A DNA stretch of 64,000 nt, taken from assembly GCA_963676865.2 (NCBI GenBank), contig CAXXSS010000001.1, positions 930,001 through 994,000 on the forward strand, read 5' to 3'. The position numbers and the translations under genes are program-made. The notes beneath the pieces were generated by a model, which was not told where the DNA came from, did no database searches, and saw only the letters and a program-made list of their open reading frames with translations. Every line of letters begins with the position of its first letter. Positions within the stretch are counted from its first letter, which is position 1. Source of the stretch: JAAYUD01 sp963676865 (GTDB taxonomy: Bacteria; Bacteroidota; Bacteroidia; Bacteroidales; Bacteroidaceae). Positions 17,173 to 26,740 of the stretch are shown here, one piece after another.

Positions 17173-17859
17173 CTAAGATAATTTAGCAATCACTGTCTGG
17201 TTGCCAACTGTAGATTGTCCCATACCAACATATATTTTGGCATCGAGTGGAAGAAACAAGTCAACCCTCGAACCGAACTTTATAAATCCAAGATGTTCGT
17301 CAATGTAGCAGACCTCACCTTCTTCAGCGTAAGTAACAATACGACGTGCTACCGCACCTGCTATCTGCCGAACCAAGATTTCAGTACCTTCAGGAGTTTC
17401 AATAACGACCGACGAACGTTCATTATCAAGACTGGCCTTAGGCAACCAAGCTTTCATATACTTTCCATTCTGGTGTTTCATCATTTTTATCGTTCCATCA
17501 ACCGGATACCAGTTAGCATGAACATTGAATACACTCATAAAAATAGAAACCATGATACGCTTGTCGTGAAAATATTCATTTTCTTCAACCTCCTCAATAA
17601 CTACGATCTTCCCGTCAGCAGGTGCAACAACGACTTTTTCCGTACTTTTGCCAAAGACTCGAATAGGACAACGGAAGAAATTGACTACCACGCCATAAAC
17701 CACCAACGATACGACAGTAACACCATAGAAAGGGATCTTAGTAGTAAACACAAAATAGGACAGCAAATCTATCGCTGCGAATAACAAAAAGCCCAACACT
17801 AAGGCATGAACACCTTCATGATGTAATCGTATTCTCTTAAATCTTTTCAATCGATTCAT
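17173..17859 (-). CDS. psd: Phosphatidylserine decarboxylase proenzyme
   Basis: Pyruvoyl enzyme that decarboxylates phosphatidylserine to phosphatidylethanolamine. With the ATG at 17859 the product has 228 residues, the size of the short PSD-A group. It has two N-terminal hydrophobic helices, VVAPADGKIVVIE near 77-89, the metal/active-site region FMSVFNVHANWYPVDG near 107-122, and the self-cleavage site FGS at 195-197, where Ser197 becomes the pyruvoyl group. The TTG at 17883 overlaps the promoter -7 box and was rejected. First gene of the psd-pssA-DUF4834 operon. Confidence 0.94.
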   Translation of the reverse strand: MNRLKRFKRIRLHHEGVHALVLGFLLFAAIDLLSYFVFTTKIPFYGVTVVSLVVYGVVVNFFRCPIRVFGKSTEKVVVAPADGKIVVIEEVEENEYFHDKRIMVSIFMSVFNVHANWYPVDGTIKMMKHQNGKYMKAWLPKASLDNERSSVVIETPEGTEILVRQIAGAVARRIVTYAEEGEVCYIDEHLGFIKFGSRVDLFLPLDAKIYVGMGQSTVGNQTVIAKLS

Positions 17860-17880
17860 ACATTTAAATATATTCGATTG

Positions 17881-17911
17881 CAAAAATACTTCTTATTTGA
17901 TTAACGCCAAA
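17881..17911 (-). promoter_or_regulatory. Promoter of psd-pssA operon
   Basis: Minus-strand -33 TTTG (17908-17911), 19-bp spacer, and -7 TATTTTTG (17881-17888) match the Bacteroides consensus TTTG-N19-21-TAnnTTTG exactly. The -7 box lies about 20 bp before the psd ATG. Confidence 0.8.
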
Positions 17912-17957
17912 ACTATTTAAAAGAAAATAAGGTGTTGATAACTTTTTTGCGTTTCTT

Positions 17958-17988
17958 TTTGAAGAGACAAAAGGATAAAGTAACTTTG
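17958..17988 (+). promoter_or_regulatory. Promoter of dnaE
   Basis: TTTG (17958-17961), 19-bp spacer, TAACTTTG (17981-17988): a full match to the Bacteroides primary-sigma consensus. It lies 27 bp before the dnaE ATG, back to back with the psd promoter. Confidence 0.85.
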
Positions 17989-18015
17989 ATGCCTACAATA
18001 ATATAATAAGATACA

Positions 18016-21000
18016 ATGCAGGATTTCATCCATATTCATGTTCACACCCAATATTCTATTCTCGATGGCCAGGCCAGCGTAAAGAAATTGGTAGACAAAG
18101 CCATTGCCAACAAGATGAAAGGCATCGCCATTACGGACCACGGGAATATGCTAGGCATCAAAGAGTTCACGAACTACGTCAACAAAAAGAACGATGCAGT
18201 AAAAAGCAATATAAGAAAAATAGAAGCAAAAATTGCCGGCATCGAATCGGGAAAAGAAGTTGTAGATAACAAAGATGCAGCCCTTGCCGAAGCGCACAAA
18301 GAACTGGAAGAAAAAAGAGATAAATTATTTAAACCTATTATAGGCTGCGAAATGTACGTAGCTCATCGCTCTATGGAACAAAAAGAGAGCGACAAAGATC
18401 AAAAGAGCTATCATCTTATTGTATTAGCAAAAAATGAAAAAGGCTATCACAACCTTATCAAATTAGTATCTAGAGCATTCACCAAAGGTTTTTACTATAA
18501 ACCGAGGACCGACCGAGCTGACTTGGAAAAATACCACGAAGGCTTAATCGTTTCATCAGCTTGTTTGGGCGGTGAGATTCCCCGCAATATTCGGGCAGGT
18601 CGTTTTGAAGAAGCAGAAGAGACCATTCAATGGTATCACAATCTGTTTGGAGATGATTTTTATCTGGAAATACAACGACATAAAGCGACAGTAGAAAGAT
18701 CGAACCATGAAACTTATGCCGAGCAAGAACTTGTAAACAAGAAGTTGATAGAATACGGCAAGAAGTTCGGTATCAAATTGATCTGCACCAACGATGTACA
18801 TTTCGTTAACGAAGAAGATGCCGAGGCACACGACCGACTCATCTGTTTAAGCACAGGCAAAGACTTGGACGACCCGCGCAGGATGCTTTACACCAAGCAA
18901 GAATGGATGAAGACGCGGGAAGAAATGAACGAAATCTTCGCCGACGTTCCCGATGCACTATCGAATACGCTCGACATTCTCAATAAAGTAGAATACTATT
19001 CGATCAATCATGCTCCTATTATGCCGACGTTTGCTATTCCGGAAGAGTTTGGTACCGAGGAAGAATATCGCAAAAAATATACGCAAAAAGATTTATTCGA
19101 CGAGTTTACCTGCGACGAACATGGCAACGTAGTCATGCAACAGAAAGACGCAGAAGGCAAAATAAAGAAGCTGGGTGGTTACGCCAAACTTTATCGTATT
19201 AAACTGGAAGCCGATTATCTAAAGAAGTTGGCTTTCGATGGAGCAAAGAGTTGTTATGGAGATCCGGTACCGGACGAGATAAAAGAGCGTCTCATTTTTG
19301 AACTACACGTCATGAAGACGATGGGTTTCCCGGGTTACTTCCTCATTGTACAAGACTTTATCAGCGCGGCCCGCAAAGAACTGGGCGTATCAGTTGGCCC
19401 GGGACGTGGTTCGGCAGCCGGATCGGCAGTTGCATATTGTCTAGGCATCACTAAAATAGATCCGGTAAAATATGATTTACTGTTTGAACGCTTTTTGAAT
19501 CCTGATCGTATATCGCTACCCGATATTGATGTCGACTTCGATGATGAAGGACGTGGAAAAGTATTAAACTGGGTGACTCAAAAGTATGGGCAAGAGAAGG
19601 TGGCCCATATCATCACTTACGGTACTATGGCCGCCAAGATGGCCATAAAGGATGTTGCACGAGTCGAAAAGTTACCGCTCAGCGAATCGAACACATTAGC
19701 AAAATTCGTACCCGACAAGATCCCCGGAAAGAAAGCGGTTACATTGAAAGACGCTATCGAGATGGTTCCCGAGTTACAGGCGGCCGAAGCTTCGACCGAC
19801 CAATTGGTAAGCGAGACCATGAAGTATGCTCAAATGCTGGAGGGCAACGTTCGAGGCACAGGTGTTCATGCCTGCGGTACTATCATTTGCAGGGACGATA
19901 TTACAGATTGGGTTCCGGTTTGTTTGGCCGATGATAAAGAAACGGGAGAAAAACTACTTGTTACTCAATACGAAGGCTCGGTGATCGAAGATACCGGACT
20001 TATCAAGATGGACTTTTTAGGTCTGAAGACACTTTCTATCATCAAAGAAGCTGTCGACAACGTCAAACTCTCAAGAGGTATAGACATCGACATCGACAAT
20101 ATTGACATAGAGGATGCTGCAACCTATCAACTATATTGCGAAGGACAGACGATTGGTACCTTTCAGTTTGAGTCGGCAGGAATGCAAAAGTATTTAAGAG
20201 AGTTGCAACCTTCCACTTTCGAAGACCTTATAGCCATGAATGCCTTATATCGCCCGGGCCCAATGGATTATATTCCCGACTTTATTGATCGCAAATTGGG
20301 AAGAAAGCCAATAGTCTACGATATTCCAATCATGGAAAAATATCTGAAAGACACTTATGGCATTACAGTCTATCAAGAGCAAGTGATGTTGCTATCTCGT
20401 TTATTAGCAGGTTTCACTCGTGGCGAATCAGATACGCTCCGTAAGGCAATGGGTAAAAAGCTCAAGGACAAGCTGGACCATTTAAAGCCTAAATTCATTG
20501 CCGGCGGGCAAAAGAATGGATACCAGCCTAAAACACTCGAAAAGATATGGGCCGATTGGGAGAAATTTGCTTCGTACGCCTTCAACAAGTCGCATGCTAC
20601 ATGTTATTCATGGGTTGCGTATCAGACAGCCTATCTCAAAGCCCACTATCCCGCCGAATATATGGCCGCTGTAATTAGTCAGAACCTATCGGATATGACT
20701 AAGATTACAAAATTCATGGACGAATGTAAGTCAATGGGCATATCGGTGCTAGGGCCAGATATTAACGAAAGTAATCTAAACTTCACGGTCAACAAAGCGG
20801 GCAACATTCGATTTGGACTAGGAGCCGTAAAAGGAGTAGGAGAAAAAGCCGTGCAAGCAATCATTGGCGAACGCCAAACCAATGGAACATTCAAATCGAT
20901 AGCCGATGTGGTACAGCGGGTCAATCTAAATGCCTGCAACAAGAAAAATATGGAAAATCTGGTCCTTGCCGGAGCGTTTGACGGATTCGGACTAAGAAGA

Positions 21001-21816
21001 GAGCAATTCTTCGTCGCCAACATGAAAGATGAAACATTCCTAGAAACACTTATCCGCTATGGTAATCTTTATCAGGTTGAAAAAGACTCTATGGCAAACT
21101 CACTATTTGGGGGCAGCAATATGGTAGAAACAGCCGTACCCGAGGCTCCAAAAGAATTTGATAAGTGGAGCGATTTGGAAAAGCTCAATAAAGAGCGTGA
21201 GCTGATCGGTATTTATTTATCATCTCATCCTTTGGATGAATACCAAATTGTATTGGACTATATGTGCAACACCAAATTGGCTGACCTCTCGGACCTAGCC
21301 CCTCTTAAAGGACAAGACCTCACAATGGGAGGAATTGTAACTAAAGTGCGCAATGGAATCACCAAAAATGGGAACCCTTATGGTATTGCCAAAGTCGAAG
21401 ACTATTCCGGTGCTTTTGAGTTCGCCCTTTTCGGGGAAGACTGGGCCAAATACCAAGGAAGCTTTTCGGAAGGCGTACTACTATATATCTCGGCACGGTG
21501 CCAAGGTAGGCAATGGCGGCCTGATGACTTGGAAGTAAAAATTGCGGGAGTGAGAATGCTGTCTGAAGTTCTCGAAAACGAGATAGAACGAGTCACAATA
21601 TCATTACCACTTGAGAATGTGAATGCATTATGGATAAACGATTTAACGGTGCTGGCGGAAGAAGCAAAGGGTAAGACAAAGCTTTCGTTTCAGATAGTCG
21701 ACAAAGAAGATAACATGACACTAAGCCTTAATTCCCGGACTGTGACGGTGCAGCCCGGAAAGGATTTAGTGGCGTTCGTTAAGAGTCATCCGGATGTGAG
21801 CATCCAAATAAACTGA
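18016..21816 (+). CDS. dnaE: DNA polymerase III alpha subunit
   Basis: Replicative polymerase catalytic subunit, 1266 residues. The PHP domain is at the N-terminus (HIHVHTQYSILDG at 6-18, TDHGNML near 40). The polymerase core carries GPGRGSAAGSAVAYCLGI near 460, the catalytic PDIDVDF near 502-508 and RGTGVHACGT near 615. FNKSHATCYSWVAYQTAYL marks the fingers, followed by tandem helix-hairpin-helix sequence, an OB-fold (GGIVTKVRNGITKNGNPYG near 1110) and a C-terminal tau-binding region. An insertion near residues 60-110 is Lys/Glu rich. No truncation. Confidence 0.98.
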   Translation: MQDFIHIHVHTQYSILDGQASVKKLVDKAIANKMKGIAITDHGNMLGIKEFTNYVNKKNDAVKSNIRKIEAKIAGIESGKEVVDNKDAALAEAHKELEEKRDKLFKPIIGCEMYVAHRSMEQKESDKDQKSYHLIVLAKNEKGYHNLIKLVSRAFTKGFYYKPRTDRADLEKYHEGLIVSSACLGGEIPRNIRAGRFEEAEETIQWYHNLFGDDFYLEIQRHKATVERSNHETYAEQELVNKKLIEYGKKFGIKLICTNDVHFVNEEDAEAHDRLICLSTGKDLDDPRRMLYTKQEWMKTREEMNEIFADVPDALSNTLDILNKVEYYSINHAPIMPTFAIPEEFGTEEEYRKKYTQKDLFDEFTCDEHGNVVMQQKDAEGKIKKLGGYAKLYRIKLEADYLKKLAFDGAKSCYGDPVPDEIKERLIFELHVMKTMGFPGYFLIVQDFISAARKELGVSVGPGRGSAAGSAVAYCLGITKIDPVKYDLLFERFLNPDRISLPDIDVDFDDEGRGKVLNWVTQKYGQEKVAHIITYGTMAAKMAIKDVARVEKLPLSESNTLAKFVPDKIPGKKAVTLKDAIEMVPELQAAEASTDQLVSETMKYAQMLEGNVRGTGVHACGTIICRDDITDWVPVCLADDKETGEKLLVTQYEGSVIEDTGLIKMDFLGLKTLSIIKEAVDNVKLSRGIDIDIDNIDIEDAATYQLYCEGQTIGTFQFESAGMQKYLRELQPSTFEDLIAMNALYRPGPMDYIPDFIDRKLGRKPIVYDIPIMEKYLKDTYGITVYQEQVMLLSRLLAGFTRGESDTLRKAMGKKLKDKLDHLKPKFIAGGQKNGYQPKTLEKIWADWEKFASYAFNKSHATCYSWVAYQTAYLKAHYPAEYMAAVISQNLSDMTKITKFMDECKSMGISVLGPDINESNLNFTVNKAGNIRFGLGAVKGVGEKAVQAIIGERQTNGTFKSIADVVQRVNLNACNKKNMENLVLAGAFDGFGLRREQFFVANMKDETFLETLIRYGNLYQVEKDSMANSLFGGSNMVETAVPEAPKEFDKWSDLEKLNKERELIGIYLSSHPLDEYQIVLDYMCNTKLADLSDLAPLKGQDLTMGGIVTKVRNGITKNGNPYGIAKVEDYSGAFEFALFGEDWAKYQGSFSEGVLLYISARCQGRQWRPDDLEVKIAGVRMLSEVLENEIERVTISLPLENVNALWINDLTVLAEEAKGKTKLSFQIVDKEDNMTLSLNSRTVTVQPGKDLVAFVKSHPDVSIQIN

Positions 21817-21851
21817 TGAACTAAAACTGCCACAAAAAAAGAACAAAATAC

Positions 21852-21882
21852 TTTCTATTGTCTTCGGCTTACATTATCTTTG
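21852..21882 (+). promoter_or_regulatory. Probable thioredoxin promoter
   Basis: -7 box TATCTTTG at 21875-21882 with a one-mismatch -33 box TTTC at 21852-21855, spacer 19 bp. It predicts a leader of about 50 nt before the trx ATG. Confidence 0.6.
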
Positions 21883-21935
21883 TGCATGTAATAAATAACT
21901 TTAGTATAAACTTTCTTTATTAAAAACTTATTAGA

Positions 21936-22244
21936 ATGGAAATTACAGACAGCAATTACAAAGAGTTGATTAACTCCGGAAAACCGGTTGTAATTGATTT
22001 TTGGGCAACATGGTGTGGACCTTGCCGCATGGTAGGACCAATTATAGAAGAACTGGCAGCTGCTTATGGCGAACAAGCCGTTATTGGAAAATGCGACGTT
22101 GATAACAACTCTGATGTTACTAGCGAATTCGGTATCCGCAACATTCCTACCGTCATCTTCTTTAAAGATGGCAAGCAAGTAGACAAGCAAGTAGGTTCGG
22201 CTTCCAAATCAGTATTCGAAGAGAAGCTTAAAGCCATTCTCTAA
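21936..22244 (+). CDS. trxA: Thioredoxin
   Basis: Small cytoplasmic dithiol reductant, 102 residues, with the redox centre WATWCGPC (Cys27 and Cys30), the cis-proline segment IRNIPTVIFF and the usual C-terminal helix. No signal peptide or extra domain. It has its own promoter after dnaE and is followed after 29 bp by a small acidic protein gene. Confidence 0.96.
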   Translation: MEITDSNYKELINSGKPVVIDFWATWCGPCRMVGPIIEELAAAYGEQAVIGKCDVDNNSDVTSEFGIRNIPTVIFFKDGKQVDKQVGSASKSVFEEKLKAIL

Positions 22245-22273
22245 ATCATTCATTTATATAATCGATAAAAGCT

Positions 22274-22597
22274 ATGGACGAGTTATTCGATAATGGCGAT
22301 GACGAAAAATGTGTGGAGTATATTAAAAATTATCTTCCACAAGAATTGAAAGAACGTTTCTCGGACGACCAATTATATTACTTTCTAGACGTAATAAACG
22401 ATTATTACGTGGAGAGCGGAGTACTAGAGGCTAAGCCAGACAAAGATGGCTGTGTATCAATAGACTTGGACGCTATAACCGACTACGTGGTAAAAGAATC
22501 TAAGAAAGATGAGATTGGCGATTTCTCTCGTGACGATATTTTTTTCATCGTTCAAGGTGAAATGGAATACGGTAACTCATTAGACGAAGTCGATTAA
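22274..22597 (+). CDS. Conserved small acidic protein, function unknown
   Basis: I do not recognise a characterised family. The 107-residue protein is strongly acidic (DELFDNGDDEK at the start), predicted mostly helical, and has no signal peptide or membrane segment. A central LYYFLDVINDYYVESG stretch and a following DGCVSIDLDAITDYVV could be a small helical fold. It sits between trxA (29 bp) and a membrane protein gene (9 bp), suggesting cotranscription with both. Confidence 0.65.
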   Translation: MDELFDNGDDEKCVEYIKNYLPQELKERFSDDQLYYFLDVINDYYVESGVLEAKPDKDGCVSIDLDAITDYVVKESKKDEIGDFSRDDIFFIVQGEMEYGNSLDEVD

Positions 22598-22606
22598 AAG
22601 ATTTCC

Positions 22607-23524
22607 ATGAAACGAGAATGGACTAAAATAGAATTTGAAAAGGAGCGCCCATTCAGCAAACGAATGGGCGCCACCTTACTCTTCATGAGAGAGAATCTGG
22701 CCACCATATTGCGCCTCTCTGCAAGTTTTCTATTGCCTACGGCCCTATTATTCACTCTATTCTTCACTTGGTCAACGAGCCATCTATTCAGGTACCTTAC
22801 CATAGGTTATATCACACCTTCTGCATTGGGAGCTTTCGCACTCCTTTTAGCAAGTGCCATATTACTTATCTTATTGGTGCCGTCTTTCTCTTATTCCTTG
22901 CTACAACTATACAACGAACGAGATGAACGGCTGAAAGGCATTCATTTCGGCGAAGTAATGTCACGCTTGAAAAGTAATTTCACCAAGATAGCTTGTCTTT
23001 TACCCTATCTTATCATGCTGATTTTTCTATTTATTCTCCTGAAGATAAAAGTATCATCAGGAATAGCAACTATTACATTTATTATATTCTTGCTAGGCAT
23101 TGGGGCTCCTTTGCTATTACTAATGCCTATTTATACGATAGGAAAATCATCATTATTCAAATCTTTCAAACGTTCTTTAAATTTAGGATACAAGCATTGG
23201 GGCTCTACTCTCCTCTTTTGGTTTGTATTGAAATTATTAGGAGCATGTATACTGCTATTATTTGCATTTCCGTGGATAATGAGCATATATGTCGAAGCAG
23301 CATTCTTTGCATCCAGTACTACTTTTGAAGTACCTTTTCTTTATCAAATCATTATCTATCTATTTTCTCTATTGATGGTCTTTGGACTCGTCATTTCTTC
23401 CATTTTTATCTTAATAGGCATGGCATACCAGTATGCCCACGCAGCTTCGTATAAAAAGAAAATATTTATTGTTGACGACATCGATAAAGCAGAAGAATCT
23501 TTCAAGATTCTCCGCGACAAATAA
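22607..23524 (+). CDS. Polytopic membrane protein, function unknown
   Basis: Integral membrane protein of 305 residues with about six hydrophobic segments (for example LRLSASFLLPTALLFTLFFTW near 36-56 and LLVFG-type segments near the C-terminus). The N-terminus is cytosolic-looking and charged (REWTKIEFEKERPFSKRMG). The pattern of a cytosolic start, long helices and a KSFKRSLNLGYKHW amphipathic stretch is reminiscent of DUF975 or GdpP-type membrane-domain proteins, but I see no diagnostic motif. No catalytic domain is present. Confidence 0.6.
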   Translation: MKREWTKIEFEKERPFSKRMGATLLFMRENLATILRLSASFLLPTALLFTLFFTWSTSHLFRYLTIGYITPSALGAFALLLASAILLILLVPSFSYSLLQLYNERDERLKGIHFGEVMSRLKSNFTKIACLLPYLIMLIFLFILLKIKVSSGIATITFIIFLLGIGAPLLLLMPIYTIGKSSLFKSFKRSLNLGYKHWGSTLLFWFVLKLLGACILLLFAFPWIMSIYVEAAFFASSTTFEVPFLYQIIIYLFSLLMVFGLVISSIFILIGMAYQYAHAASYKKKIFIVDDIDKAEESFKILRDK

Positions 23525-24089
23525 CAAGAGCTTTTTTTAATACTCCTTGCATGCTGATCGCTTTGAATTAGACAATACCAGCAAGCCATCTTCGTTTCTT
23601 AGCAGTTCTTCAACAAAAAGAAATCACATCTCTTTCTAAAACCCCAGCAAATATTAAGAAGAGGCTTATAAGCAGAGCACTATAAGCCAAGCATCACATA
23701 ATAAGCAGATTAATCGAAGCTTACCCGACACATCACAGCCTTTGTAGGAAGAAATGGAAGTATCACACGTGTGCGACATCCGTATCACAGCTGTGAGACA
23801 CTTGTATCACACGTGTGATACGGATGTCGCACACGTGTGATACTTACGAGCCTTCATTAGAAACTTAACCCTAGCTGACCAACGGATGGGAACAATCAAT
23901 GGCAGCCGATACGATACGCCCTGTTTGAAAGAAGGACAGAAGTCGTATCATGCATGCGAGCATCGAATGTGACAATGATGAAGTTGGAAGATGTATCAGG
24001 AATTTAATTCATACTCCCCCACTTTTGCTAGTGAATCTCATCACACGAAATAAACAGACGTATATACGTTTTCTGAACGTCTTAGCGTA
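23525..24089. other. Intergenic region between convergent genes
   Basis: 565 bp without a supportable gene. It contains a short hairpin (GGCTTATA 23663-23670 with TATAAGCC 23681-23688), the large palindrome at 23758-23845 and an ACGTATATACGT palindrome near 24058-24069 just beyond the rsgA stop. I see no promoter that would serve a gene here. Confidence 0.65.
23758..23845. repeat. Large palindromic intergenic repeat (TATCACA type)
   Basis: Perfect 32-nt inverted arms (23758-23789 and 23814-23845) around a 24-nt centre. Within it the short palindrome TATCACACGTGTG or a variant (TATCACAGCTGTGA) occurs four times. The design matches the element at 11999-12090, which also has long perfect arms, a 24-nt centre and nested short palindromes, although the sequence is different. 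Confidence 0.9.
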
Positions 24090-25022
24090 TCAATAACCTT
24101 GTCTATATTTATTTTCGTCCTTGTCGTCGAGCATATTAAGATAAGACATATAGCGCGACTGACTGATATAATGATCTTCGACTGCTTTGATAACAGCACA
24201 GTCCGGCTCATTGCGATGTGTACAATTGTTGTACTTACAATGAGCGGAGTATTTAAAGATTTCGGGGAAATAATGCCCCACCTCTTCTATTTCCATGTCG
24301 AAAGAGCCAAAGCCCTTGATACCGGGAGTATCAATGATATATCCGCCACCGACAACCGGAAACATCTCAGAGAATGTAGTAGTATGGATACCTTTGTGAT
24401 GAGAGTTTGATATTTCTGCCGTCTTTTGTACTTTTTCAGACAACAGTGTATTAATAAGAGTAGACTTACCCACCCCCGAATGTCCGGATAGAAGTGTGAT
24501 TTTTCCTGCCATCGCATTTCGAATTTCATCAATACCATCGCCATTGGTTGCCGAAATACGGAAACAAGAATATCCGATATATGAATAAAGATTGATTAGT
24601 CCTTCCATCAATCGCAGATCGTCATCGCCATAACGATCTATCTTGTTAAAGAGTAGACTCACAGGAATACGATAGGCCTCGGCCGTAGCAAGGAAACGAT
24701 CAATAAAAACAGTTGTCGTCTCGGGATAATTAACCGTGACGAGCAACATACATTGATCTAAGTTGGCTGCAAGAATATGCGATTGCTTCGAAAGATTGGG
24801 CGCACGGCGAACAATATAGTTCTTTCGTTCTTCGATTTCGCTAATAAATGCTGTTCCCTCTTCGTTGAGAATAATCTGTACCCTATCACCCACAACAACA
24901 GGATTGGTACTTTTAATATCTCTCAAACGAAAATTACCTTTTATTTTGCATTCCACCAATTGTGCCTCGTCGGTCTTGACCAAATACCAACTACCTGTAT
25001 TCTTAATGACTAATCCCTGCAC
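24090..25022 (-). CDS. rsgA: Ribosome small-subunit-dependent GTPase A
   Basis: Circularly permuted GTPase that assists late 30S maturation. Of its 310 residues, an N-terminal OB-fold (about 1-70) is followed by the permuted G domain: LFNKIDRYG (G4), then GHSGVGKSTLIN (G1), then DTPGIKGFG (G3). The C-terminal zinc-binding part has HCKYNNCTH followed by a further Cys (EPDCAV). Only 2 bp separate its start from the frr stop, so the two are probably cotranscribed. Confidence 0.96.
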   Translation of the reverse strand: MQGLVIKNTGSWYLVKTDEAQLVECKIKGNFRLRDIKSTNPVVVGDRVQIILNEEGTAFISEIEERKNYIVRRAPNLSKQSHILAANLDQCMLLVTVNYPETTTVFIDRFLATAEAYRIPVSLLFNKIDRYGDDDLRLMEGLINLYSYIGYSCFRISATNGDGIDEIRNAMAGKITLLSGHSGVGKSTLINTLLSEKVQKTAEISNSHHKGIHTTTFSEMFPVVGGGYIIDTPGIKGFGSFDMEIEEVGHYFPEIFKYSAHCKYNNCTHRNEPDCAVIKAVEDHYISQSRYMSYLNMLDDKDENKYRQGY

Positions 25023-25024
25023 GG

Positions 25025-25585
25025 CTAGACAGTCATGATTTCTTTATCCTTCCGGATAAGAGCATCTTCTATATCCTTAATGTATTTGTCGTGCAACTTT
25101 TGCAATTTTGTTTCGGCATCCTTTTCTACGTCCTCAGAAAGACCGTTCTTAATATCTTTCTTCAACGCTTCAAAGTGGTCGCGACGAATATTACGCACGC
25201 TAATTTTTGCAGATTCACCCTCTGCTTTGCATTGCTTTGACAACTGTTTACGACGTTCTTCGGTCAGAGGAGGAATTCCTATTCTAATAACCTCACCATT
25301 GTTTTCGGGCATTATTCCTAGAGACGAATCTATGATAGCTTTCTCAATAGGGCCGAACATACTTTTATCCCATGGACGAATCGTAATACTACGAGCATCT
25401 GGAGTAGCGATGGCAGCAACAGCACTAAGTGGCATCATTTGTCCATAAGAATCTACTCTGATACCGTCAAGCAATTTCGGAGTGGCTTTACCCGCACGAA
25501 TATGCGACAATGTTTCTTCCAAATGGTCGAGCGCTGCACTCATTTGGGTTTTCGCAGCAGCGTAATCTTTATCTACATCTATCAT
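25025..25585 (-). CDS. frr: Ribosome recycling factor
   Basis: Releases mRNA and splits post-termination ribosomes with EF-G. The 186 residues match the family length. SHIRAGKATPKLLDGI near 26-41, and the C-terminal RKQLSKQCKAEGE and VRNIRR segments form the long helical bundle. It follows pyrH by 87 bp, the common pyrH-frr neighbourhood, and precedes rsgA by 2 bp. Confidence 0.97.
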   Translation of the reverse strand: MIDVDKDYAAAKTQMSAALDHLEETLSHIRAGKATPKLLDGIRVDSYGQMMPLSAVAAIATPDARSITIRPWDKSMFGPIEKAIIDSSLGIMPENNGEVIRIGIPPLTEERRKQLSKQCKAEGESAKISVRNIRRDHFEALKKDIKNGLSEDVEKDAETKLQKLHDKYIKDIEDALIRKDKEIMTV

Positions 25586-25672
25586 CTTAATAATATTGTT
25601 ATAACGGTTATACTATAAAGTTGTGCCTACAAAAATAAAAAATAATTTTGAATTATCTATTATCCTTTTTTA

Positions 25673-26383
25673 TTAATTATGAACAAGAGTTCCGATATTA
25701 TCACCATAAACGACCTTCTGCAGGTTGCCCGGTGTATCCATATCAAACACAACAATTGGCAAATCATTTTCTTTGCACATACAAGTTGCCGTCAGATCCA
25801 TCACTTTCAATCCCCGGCGCAACACCTCATCATACGTTATTTCATCAAACTTCGTAGCAGTGGGATCTTTCTCCGGATCGGCAGTATATACACCGTCTAC
25901 ACGCGTTCCTTTCAACATCACATCGGCTTCAATCTCTATACCACGGAGGGAAGAACCAGTATCGGTAGTGAAGTAAGGTGCACCCGTACCACACGACATG
26001 ATAACAACTTCACCTCTTTCCATACATTCAATAGCTGTCCATTTGTTATAAAATTCGCCGATAGGTTCCATACGAATAGCGGTCAACACCTTAGCCTTAA
26101 GCCCGGCAACCGTAAGTGCAGAACTCAGCGCCAGACTATTGATCACTGTCGCCAACATACCCATCTGATCGCCTTTGACACGGTCGAATCCTTTGCCGGC
26201 TCCGGATAATCCGCGAAAGATGTTACCTCCACCGATAACAATACCTATCTGAACACCCTCGTCATGAATTTCCTTAATTTGCTTGGCATATTCTCCCAGA
26301 CGAACTTCGTCAATACCAAACTGTTTTGAACCCATCAGGCTCTCGCCGCTAAGTTTTAATAAAATGCGTTTATATTTTGCCAT
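25673..26383 (-). CDS. pyrH: Uridylate kinase (UMP kinase)
   Basis: Bacterial-type hexameric UMP kinase of the amino-acid kinase fold. In 236 residues, LKLSGESLMG (8-17) and VIGGGNIFRG bind phosphates, DQMGMLATVINS and GTGAPYFTTDT are the UMP and ATP regions, and CKENDLPIVVFDM lies at the C-terminus. A minus-strand -7 box TACCTTTG at 26423-26430 fits a promoter about 40 bp upstream of the ATG. First gene of the pyrH-frr-rsgA cluster. Confidence 0.97.
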   Translation of the reverse strand: MAKYKRILLKLSGESLMGSKQFGIDEVRLGEYAKQIKEIHDEGVQIGIVIGGGNIFRGLSGAGKGFDRVKGDQMGMLATVINSLALSSALTVAGLKAKVLTAIRMEPIGEFYNKWTAIECMERGEVVIMSCGTGAPYFTTDTGSSLRGIEIEADVMLKGTRVDGVYTADPEKDPTATKFDEITYDEVLRRGLKVMDLTATCMCKENDLPIVVFDMDTPGNLQKVVYGDNIGTLVHN

Positions 26384-26583
26384 GATACAATTTTATTTTA
26401 TTAATGATCTAAATTAGTTGAACAAAGGTACGAAATATTACATAATCATACCCTATTTCCTTCAGAATAATTAGGCCGACACCTTGGCGGCAAGCAGAGC
26501 AAGCAACGAAATAACGGAATAAAGTCCAAAAGATGAATAAAATACGAATTTATCACCAAAACAATAAAAAATATTCCATTTTG

Positions 26584-26615
26584 TTTGTTTATTCTGATTT
26601 TATCTTTTAATTTCG
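26584..26615 (+). promoter_or_regulatory. Probable promoter of the leu operon leader
   Basis: TTTG (26584-26587), 20-bp spacer, TAATTTCG (26608-26615, one mismatch to TAnnTTTG). It would start transcription about 15 nt before the leader-peptide ATG. Confidence 0.6.
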
Positions 26616-26635
26616 CACCCAATAAACAAGAAAGA

Positions 26636-26740
26636 ATGAATTTATCAAGTTTACATACGATACTACTGAGCAGTATTCTGCTGAACGGTATTATTATTAT
26701 TCTGCTGGCAAAGTGCAAGTGGAGTGAGTATCGCGTGTAG
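26636..26740 (+). CDS. Leu/Ile-rich leader peptide of the leu operon
   Basis: A 34-codon ORF preceded by a purine-rich AAGAAAG stretch. It encodes 8 Leu, 6 Ile and 1 Val, including the run IIIILL at codons 19-24 (26690-26707). It is too short to be an enzyme, lies just upstream of a strong terminator and leuA, and ends with the segment that can pair with the terminator. I infer that it is an attenuation leader sensing charged tRNA-Leu and tRNA-Ile. It is conspicuous because the antisense strand also has an ORF here, which I regard as a shadow. Confidence 0.8.
   Translation: MNLSSLHTILLSSILLNGIIIILLAKCKWSEYRV

Noticed and set aside
26446..26718. Minus-strand 90-codon ORF antisense to the leu leader
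   Set aside because: It lies opposite the Leu/Ile leader ORF and overlaps its promoter. It has no recognisable homology, and its composition mirrors the ATT/CTG codons on the other strand.
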